Positions 8,514 to 17,222 of a DNA stretch of 36,036 nt are shown here, piece after piece. A model generated the notes under the pieces. The model was not told where the DNA came from. It did not search any database and was given only the letters and a program-made list of their open reading frames with translations. Source of the DNA: CAYPZL01 sp964415045. Its GTDB lineage: Bacteria; Planctomycetota; Phycisphaerae; Sedimentisphaerales; Anaerobacaceae. The translations under genes and the position numbers were made by a program. The stretch covers positions 1 to 36,036 of the forward strand of contig CAYPZL010000037.1 of NCBI GenBank assembly GCA_964415045.1. Reading direction: 5' to 3'. The stretch's first letter is position 1. Each line of letters starts with the position of its first letter.

Positions 8514-9914
8514 GTGAGAAGACTCGGCATCGTTATTGTGGTAGCCGTTATCATTATGGTTCTCGCTTCGCCCGTCGCCTACATTGCCGCCAAACGGGCG
8601 GCCGCGGCCCGCAGCAGGCCCGTCATCGTGCGGCTGGAGGCGGTCCACACGGGCGAGCTGGTCGAGTTCGTCAGCGCCCCGGGCGAGATCGAGCCCAGGA
8701 CCAACGTCGAAATCAGTGCCAAGACCGTGGCCCGCATCGTCGAGCTGCCCTACGAAGAAGGGGATCGCGTCACCAAAGGCGATCCGACACACAATCCCCC
8801 GATTCCCCCTTCGGTGCTGGTTCGGCTGGACTCGAAGGACCTCGAAAGCCATCTCCGTTCGGCCCAGGCCCACCGGGCCGCTCAGGCGGCGCAGATCGAG
8901 GTGGAGAAAGCCCGCATCGCCGGGCAAAAGGCCAGTCTCGTCGGCATCGCCGCTTCGCTCGATCAGGCCCGGATCGATCTGGAACGCCAGAAACAGCTTC
9001 TCGAAACGCGAGACATCAGCCAGGCGGCGTTCGACCAGGCCCAGCTTGCACTGGACGACCTGCAAGCGCGGTACGAGGCGGCCCAGCACGCCCTTGATGC
9101 CTCCGAGCTGAATCTGAAAGTGCTCCAGCACAACCTGGAAGCGGCCGACGCCAGTATCGCACAGGCCCAGGAAGCCTTGAGCTACACCACGATCACGGCG
9201 CCCATTGACGGCGTCATTACCCGTATCAACGCCGAGGTCGGCGAGATGGTCATGACCGGGACCATGAACAATCCGGGCACCGTCATCATGGTCGTGGGCG
9301 ATCTTTCCCAGATGCTCGTGGTAGCCCAGGTTGACGAGGCCGACGTGGGCAAGCTGGAGGTGGGCCAGAAGGCCGTCGTGCAGATCGACGCCTATCCCAA
9401 CGAGGAATTCAAGGGCACCGTCCACACCATCGCGCTGTCCCACGACTGGTCGCGGACGATGACGAAGTACTTCAAGACGGAAATCCTGCTGGACAAGACG
9501 GAGAAGCGTTTGCCCTCGGGGCTGACGGCGCACGTGGATATCGAGACGCGCACGCACAAGGGCGTGCTGGCGGTGCCGTCCCAGGCGGTGATGGCGCGCG
9601 AGATCGACAGCGTGCCCGTACCGATTCGCGAAAGCTCGTCCGAGATCGACATGTCCAAGACGTTTGCGACGGTGGTTTTCCGTTACATCGACGGCAGGGC
9701 GGTGATTACGCCGGTGACCATCGGGCCGAGCAATCTGACTCATACGATCATCACCGCCGGCATCAAGGAAGGCGAGAAGATCGTGGTCGGGCCGTACAAG
9801 GAACTGGAGAAACTCAAGCACGACCAGCGTCTTAAGGACGAACGCGAAGTGCAGGTCGAGGAAGAGACCCGAAGAACCGGCAACAAAGACAGCAACAACG
9901 TCAACCATGTCTAA
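8514..9914 (+). CDS. HlyD/MacA-type periplasmic adaptor subunit
   Basis: 466 residues from GTG 8514. One N-terminal membrane anchor (RLGIVIVVAVIIMVLASPVAY) is followed by a lipoyl/barrel-sandwich half (GELVEFVSAPGEIEPRTNVE), a long coiled-coil hairpin (roughly residues 95-225, with repeated QAQLALDDLQARYEAAQ-type heptads), the second lipoyl half ('SYTTITAPIDGVITRINAEVG') and a beta-barrel ('VVAQVDEADVGKLEVGQKA'). This is the MacA order of domains. The adaptor bridges the inner-membrane MacB pump to TolC. The GTG has GGAAAGG upstream; ATG 8478 is in frame but lacks a ribosome binding site. The stop overlaps the next gene by eight bases. Confidence 0.93.
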   Translation: MRRLGIVIVVAVIIMVLASPVAYIAAKRAAAARSRPVIVRLEAVHTGELVEFVSAPGEIEPRTNVEISAKTVARIVELPYEEGDRVTKGDPTHNPPIPPSVLVRLDSKDLESHLRSAQAHRAAQAAQIEVEKARIAGQKASLVGIAASLDQARIDLERQKQLLETRDISQAAFDQAQLALDDLQARYEAAQHALDASELNLKVLQHNLEAADASIAQAQEALSYTTITAPIDGVITRINAEVGEMVMTGTMNNPGTVIMVVGDLSQMLVVAQVDEADVGKLEVGQKAVVQIDAYPNEEFKGTVHTIALSHDWSRTMTKYFKTEILLDKTEKRLPSGLTAHVDIETRTHKGVLAVPSQAVMAREIDSVPVPIRESSSEIDMSKTFATVVFRYIDGRAVITPVTIGPSNLTHTIITAGIKEGEKIVVGPYKELEKLKHDQRLKDEREVQVEEETRRTGNKDSNNVNHV

Positions 9915-10662
9915 ACACACGGATAAAGTCGTCATCCGACTTGAAAATGTCACCCGCATCTACAAGGTGGGTGTCGAACGTATTCATGCGCTCGACGGCG
10001 TCACTTGCGAGCTGCGCGAGAACGAGTACGTTGCCATCATGGGTCCTTCGGGCTCGGGCAAGAGCACGCTGATGAACGTCCTGGGCTGTCTCGACCGCGC
10101 GACCTCCGGGCGCTACGAGCTGGACGGCGCCGAGACCACGGGGATGAGCGACGCCGCCCTGGCGCGGATTCGCAACGAGCGCATCGGTTTCGTGTTCCAG
10201 TCGTTCGAGCTGCTGGGCCGCTCCACGGCGCAGAAGAACGTCGAGATGCCGCTGATCTACTCGCAGAACGGCTGGTGGTCGCGGCGCAGGCGGGCCCGGC
10301 GAATGCTCGAGCGCGTCGGTCTGGCCGACCGCGTCGGGCATCGGCCCAACCAGCTCTCCGGCGGCGAAAAGCAGCGCGTCGCCGTCGCCCGCGCCTTGAT
10401 CTGCAATCCCAGCATCCTGCTGGCCGATGAGCCCACCGGCAACCTCGACAGCAAGACCAGCGAGGAGATCCTGGCGCTCTTCGATCAGCTTCACGCCGAG
10501 GGCCAGACGATCATCCTGGTGACGCACGAGGAACACGTCGCCCGTCACGCCAAGCGGGTGATCCGCATGAAGGACGGGCGGGTCTTCACCGACATGTCGC
10601 TCGAAGAGGACCGGGCCCGACGCGACACGATGAACGAGCACTTCGGGGAGGCATCGAAATGA
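9907..10662 (+). CDS. MacB/LolD-type ABC transporter ATPase
   Basis: 251-residue nucleotide-binding subunit. Walker A GPSGSGKST (46-54), Q-loop FVFQSFELL (95-103), signature LSGGEKQR (149-156), Walker B ILLADEPTGNLD (169-180) and switch His in 'ILVTHEEHVA' are all intact. The 'GCLDRATSGRYELDG' stretch after Walker A is typical of the MacB/LolD/FtsE subfamily. It couples ATP hydrolysis to the permease encoded next; both act at the inner membrane. Starts inside the end of the adaptor gene (8-base overlap) and overlaps the permease by 4 bases (ATGA), so translation is probably coupled. Confidence 0.96.
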   Translation: MSKHTDKVVIRLENVTRIYKVGVERIHALDGVTCELRENEYVAIMGPSGSGKSTLMNVLGCLDRATSGRYELDGAETTGMSDAALARIRNERIGFVFQSFELLGRSTAQKNVEMPLIYSQNGWWSRRRRARRMLERVGLADRVGHRPNQLSGGEKQRVAVARALICNPSILLADEPTGNLDSKTSEEILALFDQLHAEGQTIILVTHEEHVARHAKRVIRMKDGRVFTDMSLEEDRARRDTMNEHFGEASK

Positions 10663-11924
10663 AAGCGTTCTTTGCCGCTCCCCTGGTGTTCCTTCGCTTG
10701 CTGTATCAGAGCGTCTACTTAGCGGTGGGCCAGATCTGGGCCAACAAGACGCGGTCTCTGCTGACGACGATCGGGATCGTGATCGGTGTGGCGTCGGTCA
10801 CGGCCGTGATCGCGGCGCTGACCGGCCTGAAGGCGAAAATCCTCGCCCAGGTCGAGACCTTCGGGACCAACACGATCATTATCCAGCCGCACCAGCCGGA
10901 TCGCGGGCCCATGAGCCACGTCTCCGTGTGGCAAAACCGTTTTCTCCCCAAGCATTTCGAGGGCATGCGCGAGCATTGCCCGTCGATCGCGCACCTGAGC
11001 CGCATCAGCTTCGTCGGGCAGCGTACCGTCAAGCACGGCGAACGCTCCGCCGACAACGTTCAGGTTACCGGCATCGAAGCGACGTACCACAACATCGAGC
11101 ATCGGCCCATCCTGCTGGGCCGCACGTTTTCGCCCATCGACGACATGCAGGTGCGCCAGGTCTGCATCATCGAGCCGCGTCTGCGCGACAAGCTGCGTCT
11201 CAGCCACGACTGCATCGGCGAGACCATCCGCGTCGGTCATCACGCCTTCCGCATCGTCGGCGTCATCGAGGAACGGGCCGAGCTGAACTTCGGCGACAGC
11301 AGCCAGGAACGATACGAGATCTTTCTCCCGTTCAAGACCGTCTACAAGCTGGGCGACGCGTACCTGATCGCGCTGGCGGCCAGCAGCGCTCCCGAGACGC
11401 TGGACGAGGCCCAGGCCGAGATCCGTTTCTTCCTGCGCGGGACGCGCCGCATCCGCCCCGGCCAGCCCGACAATTTCCGCGTCGATTCGGTCCAGAGCTT
11501 CCTGGACACGTTCAACAAGATCGCGCTGATCGTTACGATGGTCGCCGGCGGCATCGTGGGGATCTCGCTGCTCGTCGGCGGCGTCGGCATCATGAACATC
11601 ATGCTCGTTTCGGTCTCCGAGCGCACCCGCGAGATCGGTCTGCGCAAAGCCGTCGGCGCCCGCCGGTCGGCCATCCTGACGCAGTTCATGATCGAGTCGC
11701 TGGTGCTGTGTTTTCTCGGGGGGCTGGTCGGCCTCGGCTTCGGCCAGCTTCTGACCGTCGGCATCGCCAACATCCCCAAAGTCGAGCTCGACATGGCCCA
11801 CATCCCCTGGTGGGCCGTGCTGCTGTCCTTCGGTTTCGCCGGATCGGTCGGCATCTTCTTCGGCATGTTTCCCGCGATCAAGGCCGCTCGCCTGGATCCC
11901 ATTGAGGCGCTTCGACATGAATAA
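10659..11924 (+). CDS. MacB-type ABC transporter permease (FtsX family)
   Basis: 421 residues. First membrane helix about residues 30-50 (SLLTTIGIVIGVASVTAVIAAL), a large periplasmic MacB-PCD domain (about 52-280), then three C-terminal helices of the FtsX domain (IALIVTMVAGGIVGISLLVGG, ESLVLCFLGGLVGLGFGQL, WWAVLLSFGFAGSVGIFFG). The 'SERTREIGLRKAVGARR' motif after the second helix is diagnostic. It forms a homodimer that works mechanically with adaptor and TolC to expel substrates from the periplasm. The substrate is unknown. ATGA overlap with the ATPase before it, and its last codons overlap the TolC start. Confidence 0.95.
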   Translation: MKAFFAAPLVFLRLLYQSVYLAVGQIWANKTRSLLTTIGIVIGVASVTAVIAALTGLKAKILAQVETFGTNTIIIQPHQPDRGPMSHVSVWQNRFLPKHFEGMREHCPSIAHLSRISFVGQRTVKHGERSADNVQVTGIEATYHNIEHRPILLGRTFSPIDDMQVRQVCIIEPRLRDKLRLSHDCIGETIRVGHHAFRIVGVIEERAELNFGDSSQERYEIFLPFKTVYKLGDAYLIALAASSAPETLDEAQAEIRFFLRGTRRIRPGQPDNFRVDSVQSFLDTFNKIALIVTMVAGGIVGISLLVGGVGIMNIMLVSVSERTREIGLRKAVGARRSAILTQFMIESLVLCFLGGLVGLGFGQLLTVGIANIPKVELDMAHIPWWAVLLSFGFAGSVGIFFGMFPAIKAARLDPIEALRHE

Positions 11925-13566
11925 GACCCTGGCTGTGAGAGTTGCCGTGGTTGCGATCGCGGCATCGTTGCTTGCGGTCCTGCCGGGCGGGTGCCGCTCG
12001 CAGGCCCGCGATTACGGGCTTCATCGTGTTACCGTGGCCCAGCAGCATATCCACGAAATCGAGCCGCTGCAACTCAAAGAAGCGGAGGCCGAGGAGCCGC
12101 AAGCGCCCGACGCCAACGAGCCGCCGCCGGAGAAGATGGAATTGTCCCTGGAGCAGTGCCGGGCCCTGGCTCTGGAGAACAATCTCGGCCTCAAGGCCCA
12201 GCTCATCAGTCCCGCCATCGCCGCCCAGCGCCTGAGCGAGGAGGAAGCCAAATTCGAGTCGGCTTTCGTCGCCAACGTCAATTTTGACAAGATCGATTCT
12301 CCTTCCGTTTCTTTCCTGAACCAGATCACCGGCAACAAGGTCGACAACGTGCATGAGGACCTCGGCGTTCAAATGCCGTTGCGCACCGGCGGCACCGTGA
12401 CCTTCGGTTTTGCCGACAACCGCACGAAGACGGACGCGCAGGGTACGGCGTTTAACCCGTACTACAGTTCCGGCCTGTCTGCCTCCATCAGCCAGCCGCT
12501 GCTGCGCAACGCCGGACAGTGGGTCAACACCCATTCGATTCGCATCGTCGCCTACGAGCGGCAGATCGCTGACGCCCGCGCCAGACTCGAGGTCATCAAC
12601 GTCCTGGCGGCGCTGGACCGCGTCTATTGGCGCCTCTACGCCGCCCGCAAGGAACTGGAGGTGCGGGAGCAACAATATGCGCTGGCGCAGGCCCAGCTCG
12701 AACAGGCGCGGCGATTCGTCGATGCCGGGCAGCGCCCCCAGGTGGAAATCGTTCGCGCCGAAGCCGGTGTCGCCCAGCAGCTCGAAGCCATCATTGTCGC
12801 CGAAAACAGCCTCCGCGACCGGGAGCGCGAGCTCAAACGCGTAATCCGGAAAGCCGGCCTCGACATGCAGACGCCCACGGTTCTGGTTCCGCAGACTCCG
12901 CCCGATCCCGTCCGATATGAGCTGCAGCGTGCGCGCCTGGTCCGCACGGCGATAAAGGGCCGGATGGAATTGCTGGAACTCCAGCTTCGAATTCTCCAGG
13001 ACGCCAGCACCGTGGACTACGCCCGCAATCAGACCCTGCCGCTGGCTTCCCTGAACTACACGTATAACGTCAGCGGTCTGGGCGAGACGCGGAACGATTC
13101 GTATGACCTGCTCTTTACCAGCGACTTCGCCGATCATCGCCTCGGCCTGCAGATGGTCATTCCCATCGGCAACGAGGCCGCCAAGAGCCGCCTGCGTCAG
13201 GCGATGTATCAGCGCCGCCAGAGGCTCGCCACGCGCGCCAATCGTGAGGACCTGATCCGGCTGGAGGTGCTCAACGCCGCCGATCAGGTCGAAGCGAACT
13301 GGCAGCGTATCCTCGCTGCCCGCCAGAACAGCATCCTCAACGGCCGCCTTTACGAGGCCGAACGCCGTCAGTTTGCCCAGGGCTTGCGCACCAGCACCGA
13401 GGTCCTTGACGCCCAGACCAAGTTCGCCAACGCCCAGAGCGCCGAGATTCGGGCTCTGGCCGAATACCAGATCGCGCTGGTGGACCTGGCCTACGCCACC
13501 GGGACGCTCCTCGGCGCCGACAAAATCCGCTGGGAACCCGCCGTGCCCGAAACCGACCCGAATTGA
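11917..13566 (+). CDS. TolC-family outer-membrane efflux protein
   Basis: About 549 residues from ATG 11917, which sits in the last codons of the permease gene (8-base overlap); an upstream TTG at 11902 is in frame but not needed. The signal peptide ends in a possible lipobox (LLAVLPGGC), so it may be a lipoprotein like OprM-type channels. Two outer-membrane-efflux repeats are seen: long alpha-helical coiled-coil segments (QAQLEQARRFVDAGQRP; REDLIRLEVLNAADQVEANW) separated by beta-strand parts ('GGTVTFGFADNRTKT', 'LNYTYNVSGLG'). The C-terminal 'EYQIALVDLAYATGTLLG' is typical. It supplies the outer-membrane tunnel for the preceding adaptor and pump. Confidence 0.93.
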   Translation: MNKTLAVRVAVVAIAASLLAVLPGGCRSQARDYGLHRVTVAQQHIHEIEPLQLKEAEAEEPQAPDANEPPPEKMELSLEQCRALALENNLGLKAQLISPAIAAQRLSEEEAKFESAFVANVNFDKIDSPSVSFLNQITGNKVDNVHEDLGVQMPLRTGGTVTFGFADNRTKTDAQGTAFNPYYSSGLSASISQPLLRNAGQWVNTHSIRIVAYERQIADARARLEVINVLAALDRVYWRLYAARKELEVREQQYALAQAQLEQARRFVDAGQRPQVEIVRAEAGVAQQLEAIIVAENSLRDRERELKRVIRKAGLDMQTPTVLVPQTPPDPVRYELQRARLVRTAIKGRMELLELQLRILQDASTVDYARNQTLPLASLNYTYNVSGLGETRNDSYDLLFTSDFADHRLGLQMVIPIGNEAAKSRLRQAMYQRRQRLATRANREDLIRLEVLNAADQVEANWQRILAARQNSILNGRLYEAERRQFAQGLRTSTEVLDAQTKFANAQSAEIRALAEYQIALVDLAYATGTLLGADKIRWEPAVPETDPN

Positions 13567-13720
13567 ACCGGTCTTTTCTCCCGCCGGACCCAAACGGCGC
13601 TTAACCTGCCCCGCCCGTCTTGCCGATAATCCTTCCGGTGCGTTATGTGTCACGCTCGCAGGGTTTTGGCGGGCGGGCGCCGGCAGATTCAGTCGCGAAC
13701 GACCGGACAGGAGTATTCCG

Positions 13721-14146
13721 ATGAAATCGAACAAGAGACTCACCATTGTACTCGCCGTCGCCGGCGTGTGTTTCCTTGTGCTGTGGCTGTCGGCGTCCTT
13801 CGGCCAGAGCCGTCGCAAATACGAGGTGGAGACGCAGGTCTACGGCGTGCCGGAATACCGCAGCGACGCCGCCCGCGCCGTCGATGCCTACGAGCGCCTC
13901 ATGGAACGCTACATGGACTTGACGGAGCGCAATCTCTTTTCGGTCTCGACCGACGTTCGGACCATCGCCGCCAGACTCGACGCGGTTCATGCCGAAGTGG
14001 CCTCCGTCAACGCGCGCCTGGCACGCATCGAGAAACACCTGGGGATTCAACCGCCGCCGGTTCCTCCCGCGCCCGCGGAGATCGACGCGCCGCGCGTGCC
14101 TGCGACCGGTGGCAATGCCCCGCCGGCTTCCGCCCCCGCGCGGTAA
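13721..14146 (+). CDS. Small single-helix membrane protein with coiled coil
   Basis: 141 residues, unknown function. One N-terminal membrane helix (LTIVLAVAGVCFLVLWLSASF), a periplasmic charged helical part (RAVDAYERLMERYMDLTERN, then 'RLDAVHAEVASVNARLARIEKHLG' heptads, described here in parts), and a Pro/Ala-rich tail. The start ATG 13721 has ACAGGAG eight bases upstream. It lies 154 bases behind the TolC gene on the same strand and could be the last gene of the efflux operon, perhaps stabilising the complex; that is context only. Confidence 0.7.
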   Translation: MKSNKRLTIVLAVAGVCFLVLWLSASFGQSRRKYEVETQVYGVPEYRSDAARAVDAYERLMERYMDLTERNLFSVSTDVRTIAARLDAVHAEVASVNARLARIEKHLGIQPPPVPPAPAEIDAPRVPATGGNAPPASAPAR

Positions 14147-14201
14147 GCGACGCAATCGTCAGCGCGGACACGGGCCTCCACGCGGAGAGTCGCTTCGCAC
14201 G

Positions 14202-14783
14202 TCAAGTTCCGCGGCGCGCGTTGTAGATGTTTCCGCCGGATTCGGCGTAGCGGTGCAGGACCGCCTGTGCTTCGTCGCGGAGAACGTCGCGCACCACTTC
14301 GATTCCCCGGCCGGTCAACGCGGCGACCCAGTCGGCAGGCTTGGCCCCTTCGTCGAAGCCGATGGCGCACGCATCGGCGCCCCGCGCTCCGCAGACGACC
14401 CGCCGCACCCCCGACCACGGGATCGCTCCCAAGCACATCGCACAAGGTTCCGTGCTGGTCACCAGCTCGCGCACGACCCCGTCACGACTGAGGTCGTAAT
14501 GGCCCACGGCTTGCTGGGCCAGCGCCAGCGCCACCATCTCGGCATGCGCCAGCGAGCAGTGCGAGGGCTCCACGAGATTCACCCCGACGCTCACCAGCTT
14601 GCCCCCGTCGGCCTCGAACACCGCCGCCCCGAAGGGCCCGCCGGTTTGTTCCTCGACGTTTCGCCTCGCCAGCTCGATGGCAAAGCGCATCCGCGCCTCG
14701 ACAGATTCGAACGCCCGCCCCGGCCCTGCCACGATGCTCTCTGCCCACCCGGGCAACTCCCAGATCAACCTGTTCTGTTCCAA
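14202..14783 (-). CDS. Nucleoside/guanine deaminase of the cytidine-deaminase superfamily
   Basis: Zinc deaminase, up to 193 residues. Catalytic motifs are HAEM (His80-Ala-Glu82) and EPCAMC (Cys114, Cys117), which bind zinc and carry the proton-shuttling Glu. 'GGPFGAAVFEADGGKLVSVGVN' precedes them. The arrangement and the C-terminal 'GNIYNARRG' are closest to guanine deaminase GuaD/nucleoside deaminases rather than tRNA adenosine deaminase TadA, but I cannot separate these for sure. The longest start is TTG 14783 with GGAG seven bases upstream; shorter starts are possible since family members often begin near residue 30 here. It faces the preceding gene tail to tail. Confidence 0.88.
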   Translation of the reverse strand: MEQNRLIWELPGWAESIVAGPGRAFESVEARMRFAIELARRNVEEQTGGPFGAAVFEADGGKLVSVGVNLVEPSHCSLAHAEMVALALAQQAVGHYDLSRDGVVRELVTSTEPCAMCLGAIPWSGVRRVVCGARGADACAIGFDEGAKPADWVAALTGRGIEVVRDVLRDEAQAVLHRYAESGGNIYNARRGT

Positions 14784-14995
14784 CGCGATGCTCCAGTCAT
14801 GCTTCGTCGGTTTGCGACCATTGCGCCGCCATGGTAATGCGCCGACGGCCCACGTTCAATCTTTCCTTGCGTGACCTTCCCGAAGCCCGCATCCCGGCCG
14901 GCCGTGCTCTCTCCGCTTTGCGACGGAACCTGTGGATGGACAGAGAGGTTGGAAGGATGTGAACGGTAGATACGTTGTGCCGGCCCGCGCCGACC

Positions 14996-15088
14996 GTGGC
15001 GAGGGCATTGCGAGCGCAGCCAAGCAATCTTCCCCCTTACGACCAGAGGGATTTCCGCGTCCCGCTACGCAGGCCTCGTAATGACACG
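14996..15088. repeat. Dispersed palindromic repeat (GTCATTGCGAGG...CCTCGCAATGAC type)
   Basis: Read leftward it begins GTGTCATTACGAGGCC and ends in ...GCTGCGCTCGCAATGCCCTCGCCAC, with AGATTGCTTGGCTGCGCTCG inside. These are the hallmarks of a widespread bacterial intergenic repeat whose ends are mutually inverted (GTCATTGCGAGG / CCTCGCAATGAC). The two halves can fold into a long hairpin. Such copies often give spurious ORFs. Confidence 0.7.
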
Positions 15089-15193
15089 CCCCGACCGTTG
15101 GAGGAAAACAACACCGCCGGCGTCCTTTGGGCTTCGTGGCTTCGTATGAGACGATTCGGGTGCGGGGCGGGGCGACGCCGGCGGTCGGGGGGC

Positions 15194-15305
15194 GGATGGG
15201 TCTTGTGTTGGGCCCGTTCGGAGCGTCAATCATCAATACTCTCCTTCATCCATTCCAACGGCGGGGGAATTGACATTTTTCGGCTCGAAGCGTAGCATCG
15301 ATGCT
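15194..15305 (+). repeat. Duplicated upstream segment, copy 1
   Basis: This stretch matches 17038-17150 along its whole length with scattered changes and small gaps. Shared blocks include GTTGGGCCCGTT, AATACTC...CTTCAT, GGGGAATTGACATT, CGGCTC and TAGCATCG. It ends at the -10 element of a promoter. Copy 2 precedes the next gene, so either a promoter segment was duplicated or two related transcription units keep a common control region. Confidence 0.75.
15270..15298 (+). promoter_or_regulatory. Sigma-70-like promoter of the PD40/CxxCH gene
   Basis: TTGACA at 15270-15275 (perfect -35), 17-base spacer, TAGCAT at 15293-15298 (4/6 to TATAAT). The identical -35, spacing and -10 recur in the second copy at 17115-17143. 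Transcription would start about 140 bases ahead of ATG 15449. Confidence 0.65.
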
Positions 15306-15448
15306 ATGTGGCGGGTCGGCCGTATGGTGTTGGGCAGGGGACCCTGGCTATGGAGGCCGGCACGCGTGCGTGTGCGGTGGAGCCGGACGATGAGCTTTGG
15401 ATGCGGAGCAGTCTCTACGGCCGGCGTGAGTCTGGATCGGGTGGTCGT

Positions 15449-17005
15449 ATGCGCAAGAGAGTGTTCGTTGTGGCCGCGGTGGTGTTACTGGCCACCGGCG
15501 CCATGCTGTACAGAACTCTGCGAACAAACACATATCGCGTTGAAGATATATTGGCGGTTTATCAGGAAGGCGCGGACTACCATGACGTTGCCATCGAGTA
15601 CCCGCTGGATGAGACCCTGTTTCCGCCTGAGATCGCTGCCCCCACGTTCCGGTGGAGTGACGGCGCCTCGCAGTCGAGGGCGTGGCTGGTCCGGATCGGG
15701 TTTGCCGATGACAAGCCGGAGATGTGCTTCCTGACCCGGCGCCGGCAATGGACGCCCCGGCCCCAGGATTGGGAGTCCATGAAGAAGAGGTCGCTCGAGC
15801 GGGTTACGCGCGTGGTCGTCATGGGGGTCAGTTCCGTTGGGCGTCTGAGAATCCTGTCGCAGGGCAGCATGTCGTTTCGAACGTCCGGGGACCCGGTGGG
15901 GGCGCCTCTATTCTATCGAGAAGTATGCCTGCCGTTTCTCGAGGCGGAGAAGAGGCTGTCCCGGATACGGTGGCGCTTCGGTTCCATCGGGTCCGGGTTG
16001 CCGCCGGTGGTTTTGGAGGGCCTGCCCGTCTGCGGCAACTGCCACTCGTTCAGCGGTGACGGCAAGACGCTTGCGATGGATGTGGACTACGCCAGCAGGA
16101 AGGGTTCGTATGTCATTACCGAGGTCAAACGGCACATGGAGTTGGCCCGGCGGGATATCATCACCTGGACCGATCAGGAGGAAACCGAACGGACCCATGG
16201 CCTGCTGTCAAAAATATCTCCCGACGGCCGGTACGTCGTCAGCACGGTCAAGGACATGTCGGTCTTCGTTCCCGAGCCTTCCCTGGCGTTCTCTCAGCAG
16301 TTCGTCCCCCTCAAGGGCATCCTCGGCGTCTTCGATCGTGAAACCGGTCGATTTCGCGATCTGCCCGGCGCCGACGACCCGAACTACGTGCAGACAAATC
16401 CGAACTGGAGCCCGGACGGCCAATACATTGTCTTCGCCCGAGCCGCTGCGCCGGACCTGCGGGACAGTAAGCATCAGGGCCACGTCTGGCTGACTCCCGG
16501 CGAGAGCAGAGAATTCATCGACAAGAGCGGGCCGCTTGTCTTCGACCTGTATCGAATCCCCTTCAACGGCGGCAAAGGGGGCGTTGCCGAGCCTATCGAG
16601 GGGGCCTCCAACAACGGCATGAGCAACTACTTCGCGCGCTACCGTCCTGACGGTCGCTGGATCGTATTCTGCCGGGCGAGAAAGTACATGCTTCTTCAGC
16701 CCGACAGCGAGTTGTATATCATTCCGGCCGAGGGGGGCGAAGCCCGCAGGCTCCGCTGCAATACGTCCCGGATGAATTCATGGCATAGCTGGTCGCCGAA
16801 CGGCAAGTGGCTCGTCTTTGCGTCCAAGGGGTATTCTGATTACACGCAGTTGTGCCTCACCCATATCGACGAGAAGGGCTACAGCACACCGCCCGTGCTC
16901 CTGGCGCACATGACGGCCCCCAGGCGGGCCGCCAACATTCCTGAATTCGTGAACGCACCTGCGGAGGCCATCGCCCAAATCCGGCCGCGATTCCTCGATG
17001 ATTGA
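15449..17005 (+). CDS. PD40/TolB-like beta-propeller protein with a CxxCH haem motif
   Basis: 518 residues from ATG 15449; the frame is open to 15308, but that part overlaps the promoter zone. One N-terminal membrane helix (VFVVAAVVLLATGAMLY). A classic haem c motif, CGNCH (Cys195, Cys198, His199), lies in 'VCGNCHSFSGDG'. Several WD40-like/PD40 strands follow: 'SPDGRYVVSTV', 'WSPDGQYIVFARA', 'YRPDGRWIVFCRA', 'WSPNGKWLVFASKG'. Proteins with this CxxCH plus PD40 layout are known from planctomycetes and Bacteroidetes without firm function. Periplasmic, possibly haem-binding. It shares its upstream segment with the following peptidase gene, suggesting joint regulation. Confidence 0.85.
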   Translation: MRKRVFVVAAVVLLATGAMLYRTLRTNTYRVEDILAVYQEGADYHDVAIEYPLDETLFPPEIAAPTFRWSDGASQSRAWLVRIGFADDKPEMCFLTRRRQWTPRPQDWESMKKRSLERVTRVVVMGVSSVGRLRILSQGSMSFRTSGDPVGAPLFYREVCLPFLEAEKRLSRIRWRFGSIGSGLPPVVLEGLPVCGNCHSFSGDGKTLAMDVDYASRKGSYVITEVKRHMELARRDIITWTDQEETERTHGLLSKISPDGRYVVSTVKDMSVFVPEPSLAFSQQFVPLKGILGVFDRETGRFRDLPGADDPNYVQTNPNWSPDGQYIVFARAAAPDLRDSKHQGHVWLTPGESREFIDKSGPLVFDLYRIPFNGGKGGVAEPIEGASNNGMSNYFARYRPDGRWIVFCRARKYMLLQPDSELYIIPAEGGEARRLRCNTSRMNSWHSWSPNGKWLVFASKGYSDYTQLCLTHIDEKGYSTPPVLLAHMTAPRRAANIPEFVNAPAEAIAQIRPRFLDD

Positions 17006-17037
17006 CTGTTGGCCAGGGTGGCATGATGGGCAGGCCG

Positions 17038-17150
17038 GGCGGATCGGTCCGGCGTTGGGCCCGTTGGACGCGTCAGCCGTCGAATACTCCTTCATTCCTT
17101 CCAGCGCCGGGGAATTGACATTCTGCGGCTCAAAGCATAGCATCGGGGAC
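17038..17150 (+). repeat. Duplicated upstream segment, copy 2
   Basis: Second copy of the 15194-15305 segment (shared GTTGGGCCCGTT, AATACTC, CTTCAT, GGGGAATTGACATT, CGGCTC, TAGCATCG), located between the propeller gene and the S9 peptidase gene, again directly upstream of a gene on the plus strand. Confidence 0.75.
17115..17143 (+). promoter_or_regulatory. Sigma-70-like promoter of the S9 peptidase gene
   Basis: TTGACA at 17115-17120, 17-base spacer, TAGCAT at 17138-17143, about 80 bases before ATG 17223. Conservation of both hexamers and spacing between two otherwise diverged copies supports function. Confidence 0.65.
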
Positions 17151-17222
17151 TTCGTGCCGGGCGACCGGCGCGGAATGGGTGTAGAGTGAGAATCCCGTTG
17201 TTGTGTTGCAGGAGTTCATTCC

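Larger units (their letters stand above)
14784..15448. other. Repeat-rich intergenic region
   Basis: About 665 bases without a supported gene. It contains a dispersed palindromic repeat (14996-15088) and, at its right side, a promoter segment that is duplicated ahead of the S9 peptidase gene. Frames reading through are artefacts of these repeats. Confidence 0.6.

Noticed and set aside
11878..13818. A 646-codon open frame opposite the TolC-like gene
   Set aside because: Antisense shadow; the plus strand encodes a recognisable TolC protein with an operon context.
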